From the NCBI RefSeq assembly GCF_900461105.1, contig NZ_UFWZ01000001.1, positions 2,631,001-2,695,000 on the forward strand: DNA of 64,000 nucleotides, written 5' to 3'. The DNA is from Clostridium putrefaciens (GTDB lineage: Bacteria > Bacillota > Clostridia > Clostridiales > Clostridiaceae). The notes beneath the pieces are model-generated. The model was given only the letters and a program-made list of their open reading frames with translations, was not told the DNA's origin and made no database searches. Position numbers and translations under genes: made by a program. This document shows, in pieces, positions 17,340 to 26,741 of this stretch (within the stretch, counting starts at the first letter, position 1; each line of letters begins with the position of its first letter).

Positions 17340-17480
17340 AGTTACTATTATTCTTAACTATAATATTCTTTATTATTCATATTGTTATTTAAATTTTTAT
17401 TGTTATTTATATTATTATCTTTATTGTTATTATTATTGTTATTATTGTCATTGCCCCTTATGAGGGGCTTATATTTTTTA
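17340..17480. repeat. TTATTG/TTATTA low-complexity tract and small hairpin
   Basis: About 110 bases of imperfect TTATTG and TTA repeats are read on the minus strand as an Asn-rich stretch without a start. A GCCCCT-TATG-AGGGGC hairpin follows near 17453. No other gene is visible in 17135-17619. Confidence 0.6.
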
Positions 17481-17619
17481 TACTTATGTAGATTTTAGAT
17501 AATATGTAATCTGAGTGTGTTGCATATTTCCTAACAATACTATATATTGTTACTTAGTAATATATTGTAAAACTTGAGATTAATTTTATTTAATTAAAAT
17601 ATTAATAGGGGGGATAATC

Positions 17620-18171
17620 ATGCCTATTCAACCAGTAATTCATACAGATAATTTACTATTAAGACCATTTGAAATATCTGATTCCAGTAGGGTAAAAGAG
17701 CTCGCTGGAGATTCAAAAATAGCGAAAACAACTCTCAATGTTCCACATCCCTACGAAGATGGGATGGCAGAACTGTGGATTAATTCACATAAAGATATTT
17801 TCATTAATAAGAAAGGAATTATATATGCAATAATAAAAAAATACAGTAATGAACTAATAGGCACAGTAGCACTAATGATAAACAATATTCACAGAAAAGC
17901 AGAATTATCTTATTGGATTGGAGTTCCTTACTTTAATAAAGGGTATTGTACTGAATCATCTAAAGCACTTATAGAATATGGGTTTAAAGAGCTAAATTTA
18001 AATAAAATATATGCATTATGCATGGATTCTAATATAGGTTCTTATAGGGTAATGGAAAAGATAGGAATGAAGTATGAAGGCACTCGTAAACAAGACGTTA
18101 TAAAGAATGGAGTACCAAAAGATTTAAAAAGTTATTCAATTTTAAAAGAAGAATTTAATAAAAGGAGATGA
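17620..18171 (+). CDS. RimJ/RimL-type GNAT acetyltransferase
   Basis: The product has 183 residues. LLLRPFEISDSSRVKELAGD at the N-terminus, AELSYWIGVPYFNKGYCTES in the centre and NIGSYRVMEKIGMKYEGTRK near the end are diagnostic of the RimJ/RimL group, which acetylates protein N-termini or small amines. A GGGGGG-type site precedes the ATG. The next small gene begins a few bases after its stop, so the two are likely co-transcribed. Confidence 0.9.
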   Translation: MPIQPVIHTDNLLLRPFEISDSSRVKELAGDSKIAKTTLNVPHPYEDGMAELWINSHKDIFINKKGIIYAIIKKYSNELIGTVALMINNIHRKAELSYWIGVPYFNKGYCTESSKALIEYGFKELNLNKIYALCMDSNIGSYRVMEKIGMKYEGTRKQDVIKNGVPKDLKSYSILKEEFNKRR

Positions 18172-18176
18172 TTATT

Positions 18177-18401
18177 ATGGATTACGGATTAATTGCTATC
18201 TTGATATTTTTTATTGGCTATTATACTTTTAAATATATAAAAAATAAAAAAGTCATATTTATAGGTATAGACAATTTAGAATCTCTACCCTATAAAACAT
18301 ATCTAATCATCATATGGATTAATGAATTTTTTAAAATATTTTTCAATATAGAAGATGAAAGCATTTGTAGGTTTACCTCCTACAACGCCTTCATCTTTTA
18401 A
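18177..18401 (+). CDS. Small membrane protein, possibly truncated
   Basis: The product is about 74 residues with one N-terminal membrane helix (GLIAILIFFIGYYTF) then a Lys-rich turn. ATG at 18177 follows AGGAGATGATT. The last 16 codons read through the terminator hairpin at 18351-18400, so the original 3' end is probably lost. No family recognised. Confidence 0.5.
   Translation: MDYGLIAILIFFIGYYTFKYIKNKKVIFIGIDNLESLPYKTYLIIIWINEFFKIFFNIEDESICRFTSYNAFIF
18351..18400. terminator. Bidirectional terminator hairpin
   Basis: Outer arms AGATGAA/TTCATCT and an inner arm GTAGG/CCTAC form the hairpin. The same architecture occurs at 23580-23632, which suggests a dispersed terminator type. Confidence 0.65.
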
Positions 18402-18447
18402 TACCTAATTTACCTTTTTCAATGCTAAGCCTCTTTTTTGTTTAATT

Positions 18448-19059
18448 TTAATCTAACCCAAAATCCTCATTTATCATGTGGATACCCTCTTTCAGAGCAG
18501 TACATTTTCTCTTAATTTTGTCTATATCCAATTTCTCTAGAAAACCTTTTTCCCCTTTTATATAATGTTGCCTTCTTGTTCCTTTTCTAAAAAGTCCTTG
18601 CAATTCTTTATGTGTAAGCCTTTCTGGATTAGAATATGTTCTCTGTAAACTATCTGTATAGGACAAACCAATATAATCACATATTCCTTCTAAATCATAG
18701 AAAAACCAGCTCTCTATCATTATTATAGCTTCAATATTTTCTATTTTCTTAACTTGTTTCTTATTTAAAGCTTTTTTTATTGCTTCACCATCAAACTCGG
18801 AAATATCACTTTTCATACCCTCTCTATCGGTAAAAGCATATACATATATGTCTAAACCTTTATTTTCTTTTTTATTTAAAAAGTAACATAACTCGCTTGC
18901 TATTCTTTTATTGATATTAGTTCCTGTTTCTAGGTTCTTGGTTTTATTCGGTACTCCTCTTAAGTACTTAAAAAAGATTCTTTTATAAAAAAGCTCCTCT
19001 GTATCCCCTTCATAAAATATATAAGCAAGTTTTTTCTTTTTACCCAAAGTCTTATTCAT
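18448..19059 (-). CDS. TOPRIM-like DUF4276-type protein (defence pair partner)
   Basis: The product has 203 residues with YIFYEGDTEELFYKRIF near the N-terminus, an acidic TDREG segment and IMIESWFFYDLEGI. These are typical of RloB/DUF4276-like proteins related to TOPRIM nucleases. It follows the AAA ATPase gene by three bases with a ribosome site inside that gene, so the two are translated together. Such ATPase plus TOPRIM-like pairs (RloAB-like, split OLD-like) are known or suspected phage-defence nucleases. The nuclease role is inferred. Confidence 0.65.
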   Translation of the reverse strand: MNKTLGKKKKLAYIFYEGDTEELFYKRIFFKYLRGVPNKTKNLETGTNINKRIASELCYFLNKKENKGLDIYVYAFTDREGMKSDISEFDGEAIKKALNKKQVKKIENIEAIIMIESWFFYDLEGICDYIGLSYTDSLQRTYSNPERLTHKELQGLFRKGTRRQHYIKGEKGFLEKLDIDKIKRKCTALKEGIHMINEDFGLD

Positions 19060-19062
19060 AAC

Positions 19063-20238
19063 TTATTCCTCTGTATATAAAAATATATCACTAAAATTTG
19101 AAAAAGGTCCTGATAACTTTTTAATTAATTCCTTTTTGTTCTTAACTTGCTCTATAAAAGCTTCACCGCATTCTTTATTACTTATTATACTTACCTCATT
19201 AATCTTAACCATGTTTAATAATACTGGTGAGTGAGTAGTTATTATCAATTGTATATCATAAAAATCATTCTTTATTAAATTTATCATCTTTTTTAGCAGT
19301 TTAGGATGTATTGAATTTTCTAGTTCTTCTATTGCAATAATGGGATATTTATTGGATACAAGATAAGTTACTATATTAAGCACAATAAGTGTTCCATCTG
19401 AAAGTTCATTTATGTCACTTTTTTGTTTATTATCAAAGGTAAATGTTAAGTTCTTCAAGTCTTGTGCAATATTAATAACACTGATACTGTTTATCTTAAG
19501 TACATCCATTAGTATTTCTTTATAATACTGAGCCTTTTCAGATTTTAATATTTTATCAATTTCCTCAATAAGTGCTAGTGATACTATTCTTCCATTTTTA
19601 ATTACTGAATTTTGTTTTTTTATTGATTCTCTTATTACATCTGGTGCACTATATATAACGGGAGTTTTACATAATAAAAATATATCATCTATCCCTTTTT
19701 GAATGGGTTTATCAAAACTATCTTTAATATCCCTTATCTTGCTAATAAGTGATACCAATGCCTCGAGTCCATCTATTTTTTGTATCTTAGGTCCTTTAAC
19801 TTTTCTTACAACTGTATTTTCCCTTTCAAAAGCAGTTATCATTGGACCCGTAGAACTTATTTTCTTATATTTAAATATTTCTTTATTTACATATCCAGTA
19901 TCAATATCATTATTCCCAATTACTACCTCAATAAGGTATGAGTATCTATACAGTTCTTCGTCTACTTCTTCATTAAATTCTATTTCAATAGAAATAGGTT
20001 TGCCTTTAAAATTTGTGCAATGAGATACTATTTTATCATTATCTAACTCTCCTTTAATTAAAAGTTGTTCCTTTAAATCCTCACTTCCAGTTAAAAGTAC
20101 ATTAAAAAAAGAAAATACTTCTAATAAGTTCGATTTACCACTATTATTTGCTCCTATCAATACATTAAAATCTTCTAAAACATATTCACAATTTATTAAA
20201 TTTTTATAACCATCAACCTTCATATTAATTATTTTCAT
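19063..20238 (-). CDS. AAA_21/OLD-like SMC-type ATPase
   Basis: The product has 391 residues with Walker A GANNSGKSN at about residues 29-37, an ABC-type signature ELSDGT, Walker B IIAIEELENSIH and the His-switch segment ITTHSPVLL. This is a full RecF/OLD-like ATPase head without a long coiled coil. With the downstream TOPRIM-like gene it forms a two-gene operon resembling RloAB or split-OLD defence systems. No other defence gene is adjacent; the BREX island lies 14 kb away. Confidence 0.85.
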   Translation of the reverse strand: MKIINMKVDGYKNLINCEYVLEDFNVLIGANNSGKSNLLEVFSFFNVLLTGSEDLKEQLLIKGELDNDKIVSHCTNFKGKPISIEIEFNEEVDEELYRYSYLIEVVIGNNDIDTGYVNKEIFKYKKISSTGPMITAFERENTVVRKVKGPKIQKIDGLEALVSLISKIRDIKDSFDKPIQKGIDDIFLLCKTPVIYSAPDVIRESIKKQNSVIKNGRIVSLALIEEIDKILKSEKAQYYKEILMDVLKINSISVINIAQDLKNLTFTFDNKQKSDINELSDGTLIVLNIVTYLVSNKYPIIAIEELENSIHPKLLKKMINLIKNDFYDIQLIITTHSPVLLNMVKINEVSIISNKECGEAFIEQVKNKKELIKKLSGPFSNFSDIFLYTEE

Positions 20239-20360
20239 AATATCCCCTCATTTCACAGCATATTAACCTAGTTCATCATATATTATCGCCATATGTTATC
20301 TTAACTATACCATTATATATGCCCTATTACAATAATTCATCAATATTCAATTAAATAAAA

Positions 20361-20390
20361 AACGGACATGTATATCTGTCCGTTTTATTA
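20361..20390 (-). terminator. Terminator of copper operon
   Basis: The AACGGACA/TGTCCGTT stem has A/T runs on both sides, downstream of csoR. Repeat A copy 2 lies between csoR and this hairpin. Confidence 0.75.
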
Positions 20391-20401
20391 TGACTATTTA
20401 T

Positions 20402-20495
20402 CCGATGGCTACCATCCATAACACTCCTATCCTCTTCAAGGTGGTGGATGACGGCTGCTACGCCCCTAGATAAGTTCTTCTAAGAATCACTTGAT
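20402..20495 (+). repeat. Repeat A copy 2 (94-bp deleted form)
   Basis: It has the same ends as the other copies and is inserted after ATTTAT. It lacks the right-hand hairpin of about 50 bases, probably lost between two CTAAGA repeats. It ends 21 bases after the csoR stop. Confidence 0.8.
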
Positions 20496-20516
20496 CGGCA
20501 TTGCTTTAAATATATA

Positions 20517-20789
20517 TTATTTTGATAGCTTATCCATAATAGCCATTATTTCATCAATTTTTTCTTCCTCATTGCCTACTTCAAAGGCTTCTTTTACACA
20601 GCCTCCAATGTGGCTTTTAAGCACATCTTTGTTTATGTTACGTAGAATGGCTTGAGTTGCCATAAGTTGATTTGAGATATCGATACAATATCTATCTTCC
20701 TCAACCATTTTCAAGATACCATCTATCTGTCCCCTTGCTGTTTTCAAAAGACGTGTGGCCTTTGCCTTATCTGCTTTCATAAATGCCAC
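20517..20789 (-). CDS. csoR: CsoR-type copper-sensing repressor
   Basis: The 90-residue helical protein has the Cys-His-Cys copper site: Cys in EEDRYCIDI, then His and Cys in KSHIGGCV. Residues ATRLLKTARGQIDGILKMVE match the DUF156/CsoR family. Apo-CsoR represses copA/copZ and is released by Cu(I). It is the last gene of the copper operon. A CsoR-like operator is found before copA. Confidence 0.9.
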   Translation of the reverse strand: MAFMKADKAKATRLLKTARGQIDGILKMVEEDRYCIDISNQLMATQAILRNINKDVLKSHIGGCVKEAFEVGNEEEKIDEIMAIMDKLSK

Positions 20790-20853
20790 CTCCTTATAAT
20801 GTTTATTTTAGTTATATTACTTCTATTATTTAATTTGAAAGTATCTAACCTTT

Positions 20854-21081
20854 TTAGCTAAATAAGCCCTTTTTTTCTTTAATGGAAACAACCTTAAAAT
20901 CTGCTTCTTCTAGAGCATCTTTAAATACTTGATCCTCTATATCACTTTTCAAAGTAACTACTGCACTTTTCTTTTTAAGGTCTACTTTAGCATCTACACC
21001 TTCAATAGCATTTAATGCTTTTGTAGCTTTAGCTACGCAGTGTCCACAATTCATACCTTCAATTTCTATTATCTTTTTCAT
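20854..21081 (-). CDS. copZ: Copper chaperone CopZ
   Basis: A 75-residue heavy-metal-associated domain with the metal site GMNCGHC at about residues 9-15. It carries Cu(I) to CopA. It lies between copA and csoR, all in the same direction, with a good GGAG site upstream. Confidence 0.9.
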   Translation of the reverse strand: MKKIIEIEGMNCGHCVAKATKALNAIEGVDAKVDLKKKSAVVTLKSDIEDQVFKDALEEADFKVVSIKEKKGLFS

Positions 21082-21173
21082 AATTTAAATCGCTCCTTTT
21101 AATATATTTAGCGCATCAAAACGCAGGTTATAATTTTTATACAAAGACTATATATAATATTAATCTGTATTTA

Positions 21174-23459
21174 CTAATTTACATTTTTATATTTTGGTTT
21201 AAAGAATTTTAATCTTAAAGCATTAGATACCACAAACACTGAACTCATACTCATAGCTGCTGCTCCAAACATTGGGTTAAGCTTTAAGCCAAAGGCTGTG
21301 TAAAACACTCCCGCTGCAATTGGTATACCTAATACATTATAGAAAAATGCCCAAAATAAATTTTCCTTAATGTTTTTAATTGTGGCTTTACTTAATTGAA
21401 CCGCTGTAACAGCATCTAATAAATCACTCTTCATTAAAACTATATCAGCAGATTCAATAGCAATATCTGTACCTGCACCAATTGCAATACCAACATCGGC
21501 TCTTGCTAGAGCAGGTGCGTCGTTGATTCCATCACCAATCATTGCAACCTTTTTACCACTTGCCTGTATATTTCTAATTTCTTTTTCCTTATCCTGTGGT
21601 AATACTTCAGCAACAACTCTATCAATATTTAGCTGTTTTCTAATTGCCTCTGCTGTTTTTTTATTATCCCCTGTAAGCATCACTACATTAATTCCCATAG
21701 CCTTAAAGTTATCTATTGCTTTACGACTTGTGGCTTTAACTACATCTGCTACTGCAATAATTCCAAGAAGATTTTTATCCTCTGCAAAGTATAGGGGTGT
21801 TTTACCATCCATAGCAAATTCATCTGAAGTACCTTTAAGCATCTCTACATTAATTTCTCTATCCTCCATCAATGATAAGTTACCTGCAGTATATTGTTTT
21901 CCATCTATTATACCAACTATACCTCTGCCTGAAATAGAATGAAAATTATCAACATTTCTAAGTGATATTCCTCTTTCTTTAGCTTTTTCTAAAATAGCTT
22001 CTGCTAATGGATGTTCTGAAAAACTTTCAATTGATGCTGCTATTTGTAAAAGCCTTTCTTCACTTTCCGAGCCTTTTGTAATTATATCTGTAACTACTGG
22101 TTTCCCTTCTGTAATTGTACCTGTTTTATCAAGAACCACCGTACTTACAGTGTGAAGACTTTCCAAAGCCTCAGCTGATTTAATAAGTATTCCATTAGAT
22201 GCACCCTTCCCAGTTCCAACCATTATGGCAACTGGAGTTGCAAGACCCAAGGCGCAAGGACAAGAAATTACTAATATTGCAATTCCTATAGACATAGCAA
22301 ATTCAAAAGGCTGCCCTAGAAGTAACCACACAATTGTAGCAATAACAGCTATACTTATTACCACCGGCACAAATATTCCACTGATCTTATCTGCCATCTT
22401 TGCAATAGGTGCCTTAGATGAACTAGCATCTTCTACTAGCTCAATGATTTTTGCTAGAGTTGTATCATCTCCAACCTTCTCTGCCTTAAACTTGAAAGAT
22501 CCTGCTTTATTTATAGTAGCCGCTATAACTTTGTCCCCTATATTCTTTTCTACCGGAATACTCTCACCTGTTAGAGCTGATTGATCCACAGATGAGCTAC
22601 CTTCTATTATAATGCCATCTACCGCTATACTCTGGCCAGGCCTTACAATTATTATATCATCTATACCTACATCCTCTACAGGAATTTCAACTTCCTCACC
22701 ATTTCTAATAACTGATGCAGTCTTAGGTGCAAGATCCATTAGTTTTGTTATAGCCTCAGATGTCCTTCCTTTTGCCCTAGCTTCTAGAAACTTACCCATA
22801 GTTATCAAAGCTAAAATCATTGCAGCAGATTCAAAATACAAATCCATTGAATATTGATTTACCATATCTAACTTATTATGTCCAAGCCCATACCCTATCT
22901 TAAAAATTGCAAATATCCCATATATTAATGCTGCCCCTGACCCTATAGCTATAAGCGAATCCATATTAGGCCTTCCATGAAATAAGGTCTTAAATCCAAC
23001 TTGATAATACTTACGATTCACATAAACAACCGGTATAGTAAGTAACAATTGAATAAATGCAAACGTTATTGCATTTTCTGGTCCCATGAGCCATTTAGGA
23101 TGAGGAAGATTAATCATATGCCCCATAGATACATACATTAGTGGAATTAGAAATCCAAAAGAAATAATTATACGACTTTTCATTTCCTTTAGCTCTTCCT
23201 CCACTGGATTTACTGATTTTTCTATTCTTTTAGAGTCACTTGATCCACGTACAAATATAGAAGCATCATATCCAGCATCATGAACAGCCTTTATTATAGT
23301 GGTACTATCAATATCAGATTCTTTATACTCAACTGACATACTATTTGAAAGCAAATTTACATTCACAGTATCAACACCTGAAAGTTTTTTAACTGCCTTT
23401 TCAACACTAGCCGAGCAAGATGAGCAAGTCATACCTGTTACATTAAACTTTTGATTCAT
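21174..23459 (-). CDS. copA: Copper-exporting P1B-type ATPase
   Basis: The product has 761 residues. There is one N-terminal metal domain (GMTCSSC, residues 9-15) and eight membrane segments with the CPC ion-binding motif in VISCPCALGLATP. The phosphorylation loop has DKTGT, then SEHPLAEAI (HP motif) and MIGDGINDAPAL. It exports Cu(I) at the cost of ATP. Only one metal-binding domain is present, where many homologues have two. It is the first gene of the operon; AGGTGATG precedes the ATG. Confidence 0.95.
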   Translation of the reverse strand: MNQKFNVTGMTCSSCSASVEKAVKKLSGVDTVNVNLLSNSMSVEYKESDIDSTTIIKAVHDAGYDASIFVRGSSDSKRIEKSVNPVEEELKEMKSRIIISFGFLIPLMYVSMGHMINLPHPKWLMGPENAITFAFIQLLLTIPVVYVNRKYYQVGFKTLFHGRPNMDSLIAIGSGAALIYGIFAIFKIGYGLGHNKLDMVNQYSMDLYFESAAMILALITMGKFLEARAKGRTSEAITKLMDLAPKTASVIRNGEEVEIPVEDVGIDDIIIVRPGQSIAVDGIIIEGSSSVDQSALTGESIPVEKNIGDKVIAATINKAGSFKFKAEKVGDDTTLAKIIELVEDASSSKAPIAKMADKISGIFVPVVISIAVIATIVWLLLGQPFEFAMSIGIAILVISCPCALGLATPVAIMVGTGKGASNGILIKSAEALESLHTVSTVVLDKTGTITEGKPVVTDIITKGSESEERLLQIAASIESFSEHPLAEAILEKAKERGISLRNVDNFHSISGRGIVGIIDGKQYTAGNLSLMEDREINVEMLKGTSDEFAMDGKTPLYFAEDKNLLGIIAVADVVKATSRKAIDNFKAMGINVVMLTGDNKKTAEAIRKQLNIDRVVAEVLPQDKEKEIRNIQASGKKVAMIGDGINDAPALARADVGIAIGAGTDIAIESADIVLMKSDLLDAVTAVQLSKATIKNIKENLFWAFFYNVLGIPIAAGVFYTAFGLKLNPMFGAAAMSMSSVFVVSNALRLKFFKPKYKNVN

Positions 23460-23487
23460 ATCATCACCTCATTATTATTTTAATACC

Positions 23488-23507
23488 ATACCCCCCGTGG
23501 GGTGTAT
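23488..23507. promoter_or_regulatory. CsoR operator before copA
   Basis: ATACCCCCCGTGGGGTGTAT is a GC-rich pseudo-palindrome of the CsoR type, unique in this AT-rich sequence. It lies just before copA, next to a TATATA that could be the -10 box. Confidence 0.7.
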
Positions 23508-23579
23508 ATATAAAGCTTACATCCTTAATTTTAGTTTGTCAATAACTATTACAGTATAAATCACTAGCTTCAAATTAAA

Positions 23580-23632
23580 TAAAAGATGAAGATATGCGTA
23601 GGATTTACCTACATGTACTTCATCTTTTTTGT
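23580..23632. terminator. Bidirectional terminator
   Basis: Arms AAAAGATGAAG and CTTCATCTTTTTT enclose an inner GTAGG/CCTAC stem. It ends the iron-transport operon and shields copA. Confidence 0.75.
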
Positions 23633-23663
23633 TACCCACATTCTTATTATATTATCCACAGTT

Positions 23664-24434
23664 TTATATAAAAGGTACACACATTTTACACTTACACACA
23701 GGAGAATCAATAAGTTTACAACTTACTCCGAAGACACCTCTTATAAGATCTTCATCTATAATATCTTCCTTTGGCCCCTTGGCAAATATAATGCCATCTT
23801 TTAGAGCAATTATATTATGTGCATACTTCAAAGCATGGTTTATATCATGAATAACCATGACTATAGTTCTATTTTCCTTTTCATTTAGATCCTTTAGAAG
23901 ATTTAGTATTTCTAATTGATACTTTATATCTAAGTGATTTGTAGGTTCATCTAGGAGTATAATATCTGTATTTTGTGCTAAAGCTAGAGCAATCCAGGCC
24001 CTTTGTCTTTGTCCACCTGAAAGATTGCCTAGTGTTTTATTCTTTTCATCAGATAGTCCCATTTTGTTTATAGATTCTAAAACTATATCTTCATCCTTTT
24101 TGCTCCAAAAAGATAATAAATTATGATATGGATATCTTCCTTGCTTTACTAAATCATAAATAGTTAAATCCTCTGGCGCATTACTATTTTGAGGAAGCAT
24201 TGCTAGTAGTTTGGACACTTCTTTTGATGGCATCTTTAAGATATTCTTGTCCTCCATTAATATAGTTCCATCTTTAGGCGCAAGTATTCTTGCTATAGCT
24301 TTTATTAATGTAGATTTCCCGCAACCATTTGAACCAATCAAGGCTGTAATCTTTCCTTTTTCTATATCTAAATTAATATTATCTAATATAATGTTATCAT
24401 CATAACCTAACTTTAAATCATTTATCTTTATCAT
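23664..24434 (-). CDS. Ferric-siderophore ABC transporter, ATP-binding subunit
   Basis: The product has 256 residues with Walker A GSNGCGKST (about 34-42), the Q-loop, signature LSGGQRQRAW, Walker B DIILLDEPTNHLD and the H-loop VIHDINHAL. It matches the FhuC/FecE/YusV group. It is the last gene of three, three bases after the permease. It powers uptake through the two upstream permeases. Confidence 0.93.
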   Translation of the reverse strand: MIKINDLKLGYDDNIILDNINLDIEKGKITALIGSNGCGKSTLIKAIARILAPKDGTILMEDKNILKMPSKEVSKLLAMLPQNSNAPEDLTIYDLVKQGRYPYHNLLSFWSKKDEDIVLESINKMGLSDEKNKTLGNLSGGQRQRAWIALALAQNTDIILLDEPTNHLDIKYQLEILNLLKDLNEKENRTIVMVIHDINHALKYAHNIIALKDGIIFAKGPKEDIIDEDLIRGVFGVSCKLIDSPVCKCKMCVPFI

Positions 24435-24436
24435 TT

Positions 24437-25462
24437 TTATCTCCCCTTTGAAGCCTGTCTATTTTTTACTAAAAGATATATAAAGTATGGCGCACCTATA
24501 GATGCTGTAAATATTCCTATTGGCAAATCCTGTGGATAAAATAGCCACTTAGAGGCAAAGTCAGCAAGCAAAGTCATTATACCCCCTATAAATATAGATA
24601 GAGGAATTACATTTTCGAACTTTGAATCTACAAGCTTTCTTGCAATATGAGGAGCTATTAAACCTACAAAAGAGATTCCTCCTCCCATAGTTACCGCGCC
24701 TGCAGTTAATGCAGCAGAAATACTTAAAAGTATTATTCTACTCCTATGTATATTATTTCCTAAAGCTATTACCACTTCGTCCTCTAACTGATGGAGGTTT
24801 AAATCCTTTATAAATATTACAGTGATTATAGCAAAAACAGTAAATATTACAGTAATTATTAAGGCATGAGTAAAGCTTGCTCCATATATGCTCCCTGTTA
24901 TCCAAGTTGTAGCCTCTTTTATAAAAATTACAGGTCCATTTATTATAAGAATGTTAGTTATACCTTTAAAAATAGCTGAAATTCCAATTCCTATTATGAT
25001 TAATTTATTGGTGGATGTAGATTTTCCCGAAATAAATAAAATTAACATCACAGCTAAAAAGGAAAATGCAAAAGTGAATAAAGGCATATATAATATGGAT
25101 GTGGTTAATGAATTGTTTTTAGGATCTACAAAAATCGTTAAAAATATTAATGCACCAACAGAGCCTCCATTTACTATGCCTAATATATCTGGGGATGCTA
25201 GATTATTTTTAACTACTCCTTGAAGTATAGCTCCCGATAATGCTAAGGACGCTCCAACAAAAAATGCAACAATAACCCTTGGTAATCGTATATTCATTAC
25301 TAAAATAGAGGAAAATCCTGTGTCCATTCCTAATATGCTTTTTAAAACCTCCAGTGGTGCAACCATTATTTCTCCAAAACTTAAAGATATAGTAGCCATT
25401 AAAAGAGTAATTACAAGTAAGACTCCGCCTATCTTAATAGTTCTTTTGCTTATATTAATCAT
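24437..25462 (-). CDS. Ferric-siderophore ABC permease 2 (FecCD family)
   Basis: The product has 341 residues and about 9-10 membrane helices, with the family motifs RLPRVIVAFFVGASLALSGA near the start and GAVTMGGGISFVGLIAPHIA late. It overlaps the first permease gene by one base. It resembles YfhA of the YfiZ-YfhA pair. Confidence 0.92.
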   Translation of the reverse strand: MINISKRTIKIGGVLLVITLLMATISLSFGEIMVAPLEVLKSILGMDTGFSSILVMNIRLPRVIVAFFVGASLALSGAILQGVVKNNLASPDILGIVNGGSVGALIFLTIFVDPKNNSLTTSILYMPLFTFAFSFLAVMLILFISGKSTSTNKLIIIGIGISAIFKGITNILIINGPVIFIKEATTWITGSIYGASFTHALIITVIFTVFAIITVIFIKDLNLHQLEDEVVIALGNNIHRSRIILLSISAALTAGAVTMGGGISFVGLIAPHIARKLVDSKFENVIPLSIFIGGIMTLLADFASKWLFYPQDLPIGIFTASIGAPYFIYLLVKNRQASKGR

Positions 25463-26466
25463 TAAGTTATCCTCCTTTTAGCCACATATATAAAGAAAGG
25501 GCCTCCTATAAGTGCTGTCAAAGCACCCACTGGAGCTTCTTTTGGATAAATTATAAATCTTGACATTATATCTGAAAATAATAATATGGAAGACCCTGTT
25601 AATACTGAAAAGGGTATAAGCCATCTATAATCTGTACCCATAAATTTATGTACTATATGTGGAGTTACAAGTCCAATAAATGCTATGGGTCCTGCAAGAG
25701 CCACAGATATCCCTGATAAAATTGCAATTATAGCTATTATAACTACCTTTAAATAAAGAGTGTTCATACCTAAAGATTTTGCCATTTCTTCTCCTAATGA
25801 AAATACATTAAGCTTTTTTCCAATAAATAATGAGAAAATTATTACTCCTATTATAATTGGAAAAAATCTAATTATAATCTCTAACTTCTTCCCTTCTACA
25901 GAGCCTGTCATCCAATAGATAACCTCTTCTAAAGCAACATCATTTTTGTATAAAATTCCTTGAGTTAACGAAAATAGTAGTGCCGCAAGTGCCGTTCCTC
26001 CAAGGGTTAAATCCATGGGTCTTATATCTCCTACAAGGCCTCCAGATAATATATAAACCAATATTGCAGCAACTAATGCGCCTAAAAAAGAAACCCATAT
26101 AAGTCCTAATGTAGATATACTCGGAATATAATTTATTGCTATAACTAAGGCAAATACGGCCCCAGAATTTATACCTAATATACTTGGAGAAGCTAACTTA
26201 TTTCTTGTAATTCCCTGGGTCAAAAGCCCAGAAACACCAAGCGCCCCACCAACTAAAAGAGCATTTAAAGTTCTTGGAACCCTAGATGTTCTTATAATTA
26301 TATGTTCCTTAGAATTATCAAAATCCTTATATGAATTCATAACCATTTCCAAAGATGTATGTATAAAGCCTTTAGTAATACTTAGATAACATAATATAAT
26401 CACTAATAATGTAAGTAATAGAAATAATATTATCTTATTTTTATTGGTTTTTATAACACTTTTCAT
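25462..26466 (-). CDS. Ferric-siderophore ABC permease 1 (FecCD family)
   Basis: The product has 334 residues with FecCD motifs RVPRTLNALLVGGALGVSGL and VALAGPIAFIGLVTPHIVHK. It is the first gene of the minus-strand transport operon and divergent from the binding-protein gene. The two permeases would form a heterodimeric channel. It resembles YfiZ. Confidence 0.92.
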   Translation of the reverse strand: MKSVIKTNKNKIILFLLLTLLVIILCYLSITKGFIHTSLEMVMNSYKDFDNSKEHIIIRTSRVPRTLNALLVGGALGVSGLLTQGITRNKLASPSILGINSGAVFALVIAINYIPSISTLGLIWVSFLGALVAAILVYILSGGLVGDIRPMDLTLGGTALAALLFSLTQGILYKNDVALEEVIYWMTGSVEGKKLEIIIRFFPIIIGVIIFSLFIGKKLNVFSLGEEMAKSLGMNTLYLKVVIIAIIAILSGISVALAGPIAFIGLVTPHIVHKFMGTDYRWLIPFSVLTGSSILLFSDIMSRFIIYPKEAPVGALTALIGGPFFIYVAKRRIT

Positions 26467-26653
26467 ATAATCCCCCCATTTGTTTCCTGAATCAATTTAA
26501 TTAAATTTAATTCAATCTAATTTGATTTAAGCTAGATAATTAATTCTTAGATATCTAGTTTATTGCTTAATTTATTGTATAGTATGTTAATTCTTTGATT
26601 AACTAATTTAAGATTGCCTCTAATGATTAAATGATAGTGGATTTCAATAACCA

Positions 26654-26682
26654 TTGATAATAATTCTTATTTATGATATCAT
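26654..26682 (+). promoter_or_regulatory. Promoter with overlapping Fur-like box
   Basis: TTGATA, a 17-base spacer and TATCAT form a good promoter for the binding-protein gene. Bases 26655-26669 (TGATAAT-A-ATTCTTA) match 12 of 14 positions of the Fur 7-1-7 consensus, overlapping the -35 box. Iron repression is therefore likely. Confidence 0.6.
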
Positions 26683-26741
26683 AACTTTGTTATTAAATCC
26701 ATAATTTTTCACAAAACATAATCAGTAGGAGGTACATACAT

